Assembly (NCBI GenBank): GCA_046760505.1
Contig: JBHIEG010000052.1
Location: forward strand, 1 to 8,138
Direction of reading: 5' to 3'
DNA from: CAYFZR01 sp046760505 [NCBI: Candidatus Hydrothermarchaeota archaeon]
Lineage (GTDB): Archaea > CAYFZR01
Length of the DNA stretch: 8,138 nt
Shown here piece by piece: positions 1-6,114 of this stretch. The notes below the pieces were generated by a model, which had not been told where the DNA came from, made no database searches, and worked only from the letters and a program-made list of their open reading frames with translations. How positions within the stretch are numbered: the stretch's first letter is position 1; every line of letters begins with the position of its first letter. Both the position numbers and the translations under genes were made by a program.

Positions 1-543
1 GCTATCATTGCTACTGAGGTAGGCCAGAATCAGATGTGGGCGGCTCAGTTTTATCAATACACCAGGCCCCGGACTTTTATTTCCTCGGGAGGGCTAGGAA
101 CTATGGGGTACGGTTTTCCTGCTTCAATTGGAGCCCAGATTGGCCGTCCGGAAAAGATTGTTTTCGACATTGCTGGCGATGGGAGTTTTCAGATGAATAT
201 CCAAGAGCTAGCAACCGCGGTCAATTATAAAGTTCCGGTGAAAATCGCTATTTTGAATAATGGATATCTGGGAATGGTGAGACAATGGCAGCAGCTGTTT
301 TACAAGTCTCGTTACTCCCAGGTGAATCTAGAGGGTCACCCTGACTTCGTGAAAGTGGCAGAGGCTTACGGAATAGAGGGAATCAGAGTGACCAAGCCGG
401 AAGAGGTAGAGCCCGCTTTAAAAAAAGCTCTGGATATAGCCGGTCCCGTCGTGTTAGACTTTCGAATCTCCCGCGAGGAGAATGTTTATCCCATGGTTCC
501 AGCAGGAGCAGCTCTCACCCAGATTATAGAGGGACTAGCCTAA
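1..543 (+). CDS. ilvB: Acetolactate synthase large subunit, C-terminal part (5' end outside window)
   Basis: Catalyses the ThDP-dependent condensation of pyruvate with pyruvate or 2-oxobutyrate, the first common step of branched-chain amino acid synthesis, in the cytoplasm. The frame is open from base 1, giving the last 180 codons of a protein usually near 550-600 residues. The C-terminal ThDP-binding domain is clear: the [14 protein letters not shown] segment, the GDG...NN cofactor motif (GDG at about bases 175-183, NN at about 256-261), then [10 protein letters not shown] and the ending [12 protein letters not shown], all characteristic of IlvB. It reads cleanly with no break. The small regulatory subunit ilvN commonly follows ilvB, but is not found here; an unrelated AT-rich gene follows instead, so this stop marks a boundary between core and accessory DNA. 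The family assignment is firm. Confidence 0.96.
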   Translation, partial: AIIATEVGQNQMWAAQFYQYTRPRTFISSGGLGTMGYGFPASIGAQIGRPEKIVFDIAGDGSFQMNIQELATAVNYKVPVKIAILNNGYLGMVRQWQQLFYKSRYSQVNLEGHPDFVKVAEAYGIEGIRVTKPEEVEPALKKALDIAGPVVLDFRISREENVYPMVPAGAALTQIIEGLA

Positions 544-579
544 TAGCCAAACTTTGAGTCTTTTAGTGCCTGTAATTCA

Positions 580-609
580 GAGGGGAGGGCCTCGGCCTCT
601 TTTCTCCCC
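580..609 (+). terminator. Possible stem-loop terminator after ilvB
   Basis: GGGGAG (582-587) can pair with CTCCCC (604-609), with GG/CC (588-589 with 596-597) as a possible inner extension. Only a short T-run (ACTTTTC) follows, so it is a weak intrinsic terminator at best. Its place 37 bases after the ilvB stop fits the end of that operon. Confidence 0.35.
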
Positions 610-683
610 ACTTTTCATTCCTCACCAACTTCCTCAAATCTACGTTCGTGTTGAGAGAAAGGGAGTGTTAAGAGTTACGTTAA

Positions 684-1721
684 ATGATTCCTAAAAACAT
701 AAACAGAGAACACATCATCAAAGCAATAGAAGAAATTAATAAAGTCGGGATTCCTGAGGGTAGAAGTTCAAAGAAGTTTCTTTTGGAATATAATGGCGAG
801 TATTATCCGCCAAAGTATATCATTTCGATAGCCAATAAGTATGCCAATAGCAAAGAATTAGATCCTCAAGAATTCAGTGGGGGTACAGAGACAAATGGTT
901 TCCTTAAATATTTAGGGTTCAACATAGTAGAAGCCTCTTCTAAGAGCCATATTACCAAGCCATTGAAAGAGAATGGCAAAATAAAAGTTTCAATAGTTCA
1001 TCATGACGAGAGATGTCCAAAATGCAAAGAAACGATTAAAAAACTTTTAGAAAAAATTTATGGGAAAGTTGAACAGAACTATAAGTTCGAAGCGGGGGTA
1101 TATCCAGAAGATTTTAGAGATACCTCATACTACGACAAACTAAAAGAGATTTACGAGATTCTCCAAAGTCATAGAGGCTTTACAGAATTTGTTAGAGCAA
1201 AAACTCTTCCAAACTGTGATTTCTTCGTTCCAGATCCAGGCTTTATTGTAGAATTTGATGAATCACAGCATTTTACACAACCAAGGAGAATCACCTTAAA
1301 GAATTATCCTGAAAAAGTTGAATTCGGGGTTAATAAGGGAAGATGGATAGCACTATGTGAGAAAATCAACGCAAAGGACAGCGACCCTCCTTACAGAGAT
1401 GAGCAGCGTGCTTGGCATGATACTTTAAGAGATTTCTTGCCGATAATAAAAGGTTTAAAGCCAACTATTAGACTATTTGCCAAGGATTATGTGTGGTGTA
1501 GTTTTGACTACAATAACTCATCCGACATCAAAAAATTTGAGACCATTTTAAAAGGGGTTTCTAGAAGCTGGAAAATTGAAGTAAGGGAAGAAGCAAATCC
1601 ATCCATAGCAAGAGTAATTATCGCTGGTGAATGGGGAGGAAATCCAACAGAAGCCAAGCAACTTCTTGAGAGGATATTAATGAGAAGTGGACCAACGGCC
1701 GAAAAGTCAAATTTCTCATAA
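684..1721 (+). CDS. ScoMcrA-type head domain plus PD-(D/E)XK-like nuclease (N-terminal part of a frameshifted gene)
   Basis: Probably a restriction-type nuclease. Residues 1-82 match the head domain seen at the N-terminus of ScoMcrA-like and related restriction proteins: an Ile-rich start, GRSSKKFLLEYNGEYYPPKY, then the ELDPQEFSGG and GFLKYLGF segments. A CPKC pair lies at 111-114. Residues about 165-255 look like a PD-(D/E)XK core of the DUF559/Vsr style: D179 in CDFFVP, the E190-x-D192 pair in VEFDESQHF with Q195 and H196, then a late R-rich helix (RDEQRAWHDTLRDF). The start is fixed by an in-frame TAA immediately before the ATG; no Shine-Dalgarno lies at normal distance. The last dozen residues (after about 332) do not look like the rest, because the frame breaks there and the protein continues in the next frame. 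GC is much lower than in ilvB, suggesting acquisition. The nuclease fold is inferred from motifs; a role in cutting modified DNA is a guess from the head domain. Confidence 0.75.
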   Translation: MIPKNINREHIIKAIEEINKVGIPEGRSSKKFLLEYNGEYYPPKYIISIANKYANSKELDPQEFSGGTETNGFLKYLGFNIVEASSKSHITKPLKENGKIKVSIVHHDERCPKCKETIKKLLEKIYGKVEQNYKFEAGVYPEDFRDTSYYDKLKEIYEILQSHRGFTEFVRAKTLPNCDFFVPDPGFIVEFDESQHFTQPRRITLKNYPEKVEFGVNKGRWIALCEKINAKDSDPPYRDEQRAWHDTLRDFLPIIKGLKPTIRLFAKDYVWCSFDYNNSSDIKKFETILKGVSRSWKIEVREEANPSIARVIIAGEWGGNPTEAKQLLERILMRSGPTAEKSNFS

Positions 1722-2454
1722 CATGCGGTGGTTTCATTCAATTCGATTGGCCAGAATCTATATCTTGGGCTGACATAGGTGATAATAAGAATCCAAGTAA
1801 TAAAGCTGTAAATAAATTAGTTGCAAAAGCTGAAGAATGTGCAAAATCTGTCCTGAGCGAAGATTTATGTAAAAAATTAAGTGAGGTTGCGGATTACATA
1901 ACATTGGGTATAGACTCTTTTAAGGAGAAAATATCAACCACACAGAATTACATTAGTCAACTTCATATCGAGTTTGTGTTTCTAATTGATTTAAGAAGCA
2001 AGAAATTTTATTGGACCGGGAAATCGTATCCGACAACAAATCAGCAGAATGGATTGGTAAGGATTGCTGACTTGAAAACTCATTTTTTTGATTTAGACAT
2101 TGGAAAAGTTATGATATTGGGATGCCATGATCTAAGCATTTTTAGCCCAAGATCTAAAAATGCGAAGGGATGGCGTAGAAAAGTCAACGATGACTTCAAA
2201 GGATTAGCCAAAAGAGAGGAACCATCTGTGTCCTGCAACATCCTCACACAACTGTAACAAGGCGAACATGGCTTAACGCTTGGAATTCTTTAAGAAAAAC
2301 ACTCCTCTCAGTAAAGCAATATGTAGGTTCTCGGAGATACTATGAACCTGACCGTGAGCATTCAGAATGGGATGCTTTAGATGGTGTTCTTAAAGGTACA
2401 AAACACACTGATGCTATAGATTTTATTATTTGGAAGAAGGAAGAGATAACATAG
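1670..2454 (+). pseudogene. Out-of-frame C-terminal continuation of the nuclease gene, in two pieces
   Basis: From 1670 the frame one base back is open to a stop at 2255-2257. It has no ATG near its beginning; its sense starts at about NEKWTNGRKVKFLITCGGF, continuing directly from ...KQLLERI of the upstream ORF. Near 2229 the sense moves one base back again and runs to TAG at 2452-2454: ...KREEPS then VLQHPHTTVTRRTW and later YVGSRRYYEP, EHSEWDAL, DAIDFII. Rejoining all pieces gives one protein of about 590 residues. The C-terminal region is unrecognised. Noticeable are GCHDLSIFSPRSKN and QHPHTT, whose His/Asp/Cys residues could form a metal or catalytic site. Each break equals one missing base, so this is either a decaying gene or two indel errors in the assembly. 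The minor in-frame TTG at 1904 is unlikely to be a real start. Confidence 0.7.
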
Positions 2455-2508
2455 GTAACATAAATGATGCCCCAACGCGATTAAAACCGGCGAGTAGGGT
2501 TTTCTTTC

Positions 2509-2646
2509 CTATAAATTTGGTCCTTTCGTATAAGCCACAACCACCTTCTCAAACCCAGCTTTCTTGCCTTCCTGACGTTTGCTTCAACATCCGACTTCCC
2601 TGCCTCTATACCTGTCCAGTTTGTGCTGATAAACAAGAAGATTGAC
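2509..2646 (-). pseudogene. Remnant of a minus-strand gene, frame-broken C-terminal fragment
   Basis: Read on the minus strand from 2646, the sequence gives TNWTGIEAGKSDVEANVRKA followed by RKLG. After a one-base shift in a short T-run it continues EKVVVAYTKGPNL and a stop at 2511-2509. The pattern of an acidic/glycine stretch, SDVEANVRKARKLG(F) and then a hydrophobic strand KVVVAYT resembles the closing part of archaeal and bacterial ATPase or nuclease proteins that end in a restriction-like domain; I recognise the style but not the family. A stop lies just upstream in the same frame, so only about 45 codons survive. The sense reading of the opposite strand (2430-2645) is a shadow. Together with the broken nuclease gene beside it, this makes a decayed accessory patch. 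Confidence 0.45.
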
Positions 2647-2669
2647 TAACAGTGGAGAAAGGCTATACT

Positions 2670-2698
2670 TGAGGAACAGCGGGCACAAGATTATAAAT
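2670..2698 (+). promoter_or_regulatory. Sigma70-like promoter for the methyltransferase at 2777
   Basis: TTGAGG (2670-2675) and TATAAA (2693-2698) are separated by exactly 17 bases. Transcription would begin near 2705 and give a leader of about 70 bases before the start codon. It is the best promoter-like pair seen in the window, but is judged only by eye. Confidence 0.45.
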
Positions 2699-2763
2699 AG
2701 AGGCAACAAAAGTTTCGTAGATACTGAGTTGTCCAAAATGGCCGATAGTTGAACGAAATTGGC

Positions 2764-2769
2764 AGGAGG
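2764..2769 (+). promoter_or_regulatory. Strong ribosome binding site deciding the 2777 start
   Basis: AGGAGG with a 7-base spacer to ATG at 2777. It lies inside the longer reading frame opened by TTG at 2759 and therefore argues for the shorter, 220-residue protein. Confidence 0.8.
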
Positions 2770-2776
2770 CTCTATT

Positions 2777-3439
2777 ATGGTTAAACCCAGAGTTGTCGAA
2801 ACGGACCAGGGAATTCAAGGTGAATTTACTGTAGAAATATACGATAAAATGATGAGAAGGATGAGGGATAAAGGGTGGCTTGAAACAAACCTTATCTTGA
2901 AGGCAGGAATTTGTTCAGGTCTTGCTTTAGAAGTTGGACCCGGGCCTGGCTATCTGGGGCTTGAGTGGCTGAAAAGAACAGAGGCTACACACCTCAAAGG
3001 CCTGGATCTTAGTCCCGACATGATAGAAATTGCCAAGAGAAATGCCAAGGAATACAACTTAGAGGATAGAGTAGAGTACGTTGAGAGTGATGCACGAAAA
3101 ATGCCGTTTGAGGATAATAGTTTTGATGCAGTTTTTACCAATTACTCATTACATGAGTGGTCCGAGCCCGGAAAGATATTCAACGAGATATACCGTATAT
3201 TAAAACCCAAGGGAAGATACTGCATCAGCGATCTACGCAGGGATATAAATCCAATCGTAAAGTGGTTTATGAAATCAGTGACCAAACCCAAAGAAATAAA
3301 GCCGGGTCTTACATCTTCTACAAATGCTTCTTATACTGTTGATGAAATTCAAGAGATATTGAAGGAAACAAAACTGCAGGCATACAAGGTAAAAAAGAAC
3401 ATTATGGGCTTGGTAATAACAGGAGAAAAGATCGCATAA
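2777..3439 (+). CDS. Class I SAM-dependent methyltransferase (UbiE/Methyltransf_11 type)
   Basis: A soluble Rossmann-fold methyltransferase of 220 residues; the substrate cannot be told. Motif I is LEVGPGPGYLG at 51-61, the acidic residue ending strand 2 is D77 in GLDLSPDMIEIAK, and D105 with MPFEDNSFDAVF (109-120) forms the next SAM-binding and strand 4 region, followed by SLHEW and EIYRILKPKGRYCI. This is the normal order and length for small Methyltransf_11 enzymes. An upstream in-frame TTG at 2759 exists, but AGGAGG at 2764-2769 sits 7 bases before the ATG at 2777, which decides the start. It has its own promoter-like sequence and is separated from the next gene by 112 bases, so it may be a single-gene unit. 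The next genes also deal with methyl transfer, which may or may not be meaningful. Fold certain, role unknown. Confidence 0.9.
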   Translation: MVKPRVVETDQGIQGEFTVEIYDKMMRRMRDKGWLETNLILKAGICSGLALEVGPGPGYLGLEWLKRTEATHLKGLDLSPDMIEIAKRNAKEYNLEDRVEYVESDARKMPFEDNSFDAVFTNYSLHEWSEPGKIFNEIYRILKPKGRYCISDLRRDINPIVKWFMKSVTKPKEIKPGLTSSTNASYTVDEIQEILKETKLQAYKVKKNIMGLVITGEKIA

Positions 3440-3490
3440 ATGAGTTGTTTGGTTTGGGCTTCCAGCCTTGCCTAAATTCGCCCACGGTGA

Positions 3491-3525
3491 CTTCGGATAT
3501 TCGCAAGAGGTTATATGAAATTCAG
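3491..3525 (+). repeat. 35-base intergenic repeat, copy A
   Basis: Aligned without gaps to 7364-7398, 27 of 35 bases agree. The conserved blocks are CTTCG.ATATT at the left and GTTATATG.AATTC at the right. A further GCCTAA.ATT motif lies 21 bases to the left here (3470) and 70 bases to the left in copy B. Weaker similarity (TTG..TTTGAA) continues to the right toward the start codon. Copy A lies just before the BtrH-like gene. Confidence 0.5.
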
Positions 3526-3551
3526 AATTTTGCTTTGAAGAAAGTAAAACT

Positions 3552-4721
3552 ATGAAAAGGGTAAAAGAAAAATTGATGATTCAGGGCTTCAATCAATTTG
3601 GAGGCAAGCATTGTCAGACGGCTGCGTTAAAGAATATATTAGGCTATCATGGATTACATCTATCTGAGGAAATGCTTTTGGGTCTGGGAGGGGGGATTGG
3701 ATTTATTTACTGGTATATGAAGCTAATGCCATCCCCATTTATAGGTACTCGATATGGGAAAGTTGATGAGTTCTTATTGAATATCTGCAGGCGAATTGGT
3801 ACTGAAGGAAGCATTTTCCAAACTACCAGTATTACAAAAGGATATGAGAAACTGAAGAAACTGCTTCGGGAAGATGAACCGGCATATGTATTTGTAGATA
3901 TGGCCTACCTTCCTTACATGGCTCTTCCAGAGACAGCTCATTTTGGTGGTCATACTGTTGTTATCTTTGGCTTGGATGAAGAGGAAGATAAGGTATACAT
4001 CTCTGACCGCGGGGAAAATGCAGTAACTGCCAGCATAGAAGATTTGAAGAAGGCCCGTGGTTCAAAATTTCCTCCATTTCCTACCAAGAACAAGATGTTA
4101 GAAATAAAATACCCTTCAAAAATTAGAAACTTGGAAGGAGGGATCAGAGAGGGAATAAGAGAATGCTGCACAAATATGTTAAAACCACCGATAAAAAATA
4201 TTGGGCTAAAAGGAATGAAGAAATGGGCAGGCATTGTACCAAAGTGGCCCAGGCAGTTTAACCGCCTAAATTTGTTTGGGTGTCTTTTTAACACGTTTAT
4301 TTACATTGAGATAGGTGGTACTGGTGGTAGTGCTTTTCGCCCAATGTATGCCAAGTTTCTTGAGGAGGCGAGCTCTATCATAAATAAGCCTGCCCTTAAT
4401 GATGTGGCAAGACTCCTTAGAGAATCAGGAAAAGTTTGGAGTGGGATTGCAACAGCTGCTCTTCCTGATTCATGGCCTACACTCAAAAGAATAAGGGAAT
4501 TATCTATCGAGAAGAATAGAATTTTCGAGGAACAAAAACCAAGGGCTTTAGACAAAATCAAAAAAATCAATGTTCAGTTGGATGGTTTAATGAAAAAAGC
4601 AGAGGAGGATTTGCAAGAAAAGGATCTCACACTGTTATTAGCCGATTTGCAGGAAAAGATTTCAGAATGCTATGAGATAGAGAAAAAAGCATTCGAAAGA
4701 TTAAATGAAATTGTTGAATGA
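3552..4721 (+). CDS. BtrH N-terminal domain / DUF4872 family protein (papain-like acyltransferase or peptidase fold)
   Basis: Belongs to the family of BtrH, the butirosin enzyme that transfers an acyl side chain from a carrier protein to an aminoglycoside amine; relatives are thought to be cysteine-dependent acyltransferases or peptidases. The N-terminal domain shows FNQFGGKHCQTAALKNILGY (C21 the likely nucleophile) and LLGLGGGIGFIYW, then GGHTVVIFGLD (H134 the likely base) and YISDRG (D152), the expected Cys-His-Asp order. The remainder fits DUF4872 (GTGGSAFRPMYAKFL, ESGKVWSGIA). The last 80 residues are charged and helical, probably a coiled coil. The length of 389 is somewhat greater than the usual 330-350 because of this tail. 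No carrier protein or aminoglycoside genes are near, so the substrate is unknown. The gap to the next gene is 63 bases with no terminator, so it probably heads the operon. The Shine-Dalgarno site is weak (GAAG/AAAG). Confidence 0.85.
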   Translation: MKRVKEKLMIQGFNQFGGKHCQTAALKNILGYHGLHLSEEMLLGLGGGIGFIYWYMKLMPSPFIGTRYGKVDEFLLNICRRIGTEGSIFQTTSITKGYEKLKKLLREDEPAYVFVDMAYLPYMALPETAHFGGHTVVIFGLDEEEDKVYISDRGENAVTASIEDLKKARGSKFPPFPTKNKMLEIKYPSKIRNLEGGIREGIRECCTNMLKPPIKNIGLKGMKKWAGIVPKWPRQFNRLNLFGCLFNTFIYIEIGGTGGSAFRPMYAKFLEEASSIINKPALNDVARLLRESGKVWSGIATAALPDSWPTLKRIRELSIEKNRIFEEQKPRALDKIKKINVQLDGLMKKAEEDLQEKDLTLLLADLQEKISECYEIEKKAFERLNEIVE

Positions 4722-4735
4722 AGGGACATATAAAA

Positions 4736-4810
4736 ATGCAAACTAAAAACTTTGACGGGTTCGAAACTCGGGTGAACGAAGATTATGAGTCTAAGGGAGA
4801 AATTGATTAA
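4736..4810 (+). CDS. Possible 24-codon leader ORF overlapping the next gene's start
   Basis: MQTKNFDGFETRVNEDYESK plus four residues (GEID). AAGGGA (4721-4726), nine bases before the ATG, is a better ribosome binding site than the one in front of the membrane methyltransferase at 4785, whose start lies inside this frame. It could couple translation of the next gene to that of the BtrH-like gene. The peptide has no recognisable feature and may well be chance. Confidence 0.2.
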   Translation: MQTKNFDGFETRVNEDYESKGEID

Positions 4811-5354
4811 TGTCTTCTACAAGGCGGCCACGGGTACCAGCAAGATTAGAGCTCTCCTCACACCTGTTGGGTTGGTCTTCTTTTTTACCGTCATAGTGCT
4901 ACTTATTGTTGTTTCTCTTCAAGTGGATAAATTTCTAGATTTCCCCAAACCTCTTTCCCCACCATTGAATATGGTTGTCTCTGTGCCTATTCTTGCTATA
5001 GGGCTGTTCTTGGACCTATGGTCAATCCTCCAATTTATCAAAGTAAAGGGAACACCCGTGCCTTTCAATCCACCACCTAGGCTGGTTACTACTGGTCCTT
5101 ATGCTAACGTTAGAAATCCCATGCTCAGCGGTGTATTTATCCTGCTGTTTGGACTCGGTGTTTTATTCCAATCAATTTCTCTTGTTTTTATATTTACCCC
5201 GGTTTTTATTCTGCTTAATGTGTTGGAACTGAAGGCAGTTGAAGAGCCAGAGCTAGAAAAACGCCTTGGTAAAGAATATGTTGAGTACAGGAAAAGGGTG
5301 CCTATGTTTATTCCATCCTTGAGGGCGAGAGCTAAAAAGAGGTTTACAAAATGA
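4785..5354 (+). CDS. Integral membrane methyltransferase, isoprenylcysteine carboxylmethyltransferase (ICMT)/PEMT-like
   Basis: SAM-dependent membrane methyltransferase of 189 residues; bacterial members of this superfamily methylate small thiols, lipids or unknown substrates. Hydrophobic segments lie at about 25-45, 61-84, 112-130 and 131-148. The signature is VTTGPYANVRNPMLSG (101-116), where many relatives have RHPxY, followed by EEPELEKRLGKEYVEYRKRV (153-172) and P, the C-terminal SAM-site helix. Both parts are intact. The distant relation to the methanethiol methyltransferase MddA is worth noting only as one option. The ribosome site is moderate (GGTGA, 9 bases before ATG). Its stop codon overlaps the following 32-codon ORF by ATGA (5351-5354), so it belongs to the same unit as the corrinoid protein downstream. 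Superfamily is secure; substrate is not. Confidence 0.85.
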   Translation: MSLREKLINVFYKAATGTSKIRALLTPVGLVFFFTVIVLLIVVSLQVDKFLDFPKPLSPPLNMVVSVPILAIGLFLDLWSILQFIKVKGTPVPFNPPPRLVTTGPYANVRNPMLSGVFILLFGLGVLFQSISLVFIFTPVFILLNVLELKAVEEPELEKRLGKEYVEYRKRVPMFIPSLRARAKKRFTK

Positions 5355-5449
5355 GAAGGATAGCCGATCTCCTAATAGACCATACACACTGTGGGCTTAC
5401 CCCTTTACCCTTGAGGAGATTGTTAGGTCTTAAGAGGACATTCGAATGA
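5351..5449 (+). CDS. Small ORF of 32 codons threaded between two methyltransferase genes
   Basis: MRRIADLLIDHTHCGLTPLP followed by LRRLLGLKRTFE. Its ATG overlaps the stop of the membrane methyltransferase as ATGA (5351-5354), and its TGA overlaps the ATG of the next methyltransferase in the same way (5446-5449). Exact coupling at both ends is what one expects of a true operon gene, although it could also be a ribosome-carrying device without a functional product. The peptide is basic, with a central HTHCG that might bind a metal. I recognise no family. Chance is not excluded for so short a frame. Confidence 0.4.
   Translation: MRRIADLLIDHTHCGLTPLPLRRLLGLKRTFE
5433..5438 (+). promoter_or_regulatory. 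Ribosome binding site for the 5446 methyltransferase
   Basis: AGAGGA with a 7-base spacer to the ATG at 5446. It supports this start independently of the overlap with the 32-codon ORF. Confidence 0.6.
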
Positions 5450-6114
5450 GCACCTACATCTTAATGAAGATACTCGAATCCGCGCCAAGTAGGTATGACA
5501 AGGGGATTCGCATTCTCACGCTGGGTAGACTGGATAAGGCTTATGATCGCTTAGCATCTCATATAAAAAAGGGCCAAAAGGTGATCGATCTTGGCTGCGG
5601 GACAGGTGCATTAACATTGAGGGCTGCTCAGAAAGATGCAAAAGTGAAAGGAATCGATATCAGCCCTCAAATGCTAGCAATCGCAGAGAAGCGGGCAAGT
5701 GAGGCAGGTCTTACACAAAATATTAAGTTTTATGAAATGGGGGTTGCCGAGCTTGGAAGCGAGAAGTCGGAAAGCTACAATGTCGTGGTGAGCGGTCTTT
5801 GTTTTTCTGAGTTGAGTGAAGACGAGTTAATCTATGCCTTGAAAGAGATAAAGAGAATATTGAAGCTGGGAGGTCTTCTGCTGGTTGCGGATGAGGTAAG
5901 ACCCAAAAGCCTAGCAAAAAGGATGCTTAATTGGCTTATAAGATTTCCTCTTGTAATAATTACTTACCTTATTAGTCAAACTAGTACAAAAGCCGTAAAA
6001 AATTTGCCAGAAAAGATAAAAGGAGCAGGCTTGCTAACAGACTCACTCAGACTAAATAAAATGGAGAATTTTATCGAGCTGGTTGCAAGGAAGCCCAAAG
6101 GGGGAGAGGAATGA
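5446..6114 (+). CDS. Class I SAM-dependent methyltransferase linked to the HgcAB-like fusion
   Basis: A 222-residue Rossmann-fold methyltransferase. Motif I is VIDLGCGTGA (46-55), the acidic residue of strand 2 is D71 in GIDISPQMLAIAEKR, and the later strands are NVVVSGLCFSEL (112-123) and LKLGGLLLVADE (139-150). The N-terminal segment LESAPSRYDKGIRILTLGRL (10-29) is distinctive and suggests a specific subfamily rather than a generic enzyme. A hydrophobic stretch at about 162-178 (NWLIRFPLVIITYLI) could seat it on the membrane or form a lipid-like substrate pocket. The stop overlaps the start of the HgcA-like gene by ATGA (6111-6114), implying tight co-expression. It may load or unload methyl groups on the corrinoid partner, but that rests only on position. 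Confidence 0.9.
   Translation: MSTYILMKILESAPSRYDKGIRILTLGRLDKAYDRLASHIKKGQKVIDLGCGTGALTLRAAQKDAKVKGIDISPQMLAIAEKRASEAGLTQNIKFYEMGVAELGSEKSESYNVVVSGLCFSELSEDELIYALKEIKRILKLGGLLLVADEVRPKSLAKRMLNWLIRFPLVIITYLISQTSTKAVKNLPEKIKGAGLLTDSLRLNKMENFIELVARKPKGGEE

Noticed and set aside
2430-2645. 71-codon plus-strand ORF
   Set aside because: It is the shadow of the minus-strand remnant, whose reading gives a coherent protein pattern; the plus-strand product is compositionally odd and has no ribosome site.
2759-2776. TTG start extending the first methyltransferase by six residues
   Set aside because: AGGAGG lies inside this extension at ideal distance from the ATG at 2777.
3950-4570. Minus-strand ORFs opposite the BtrH-like gene
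   Set aside because: They are antisense shadows of a clear plus-strand coding frame, with no family pattern of their own.
4757-4769. tRNA T-arm-like GGGTTCGAAACTC
   Set aside because: The stem has only four pairs including a wobble, and no acceptor, D or anticodon arm could be found around it.
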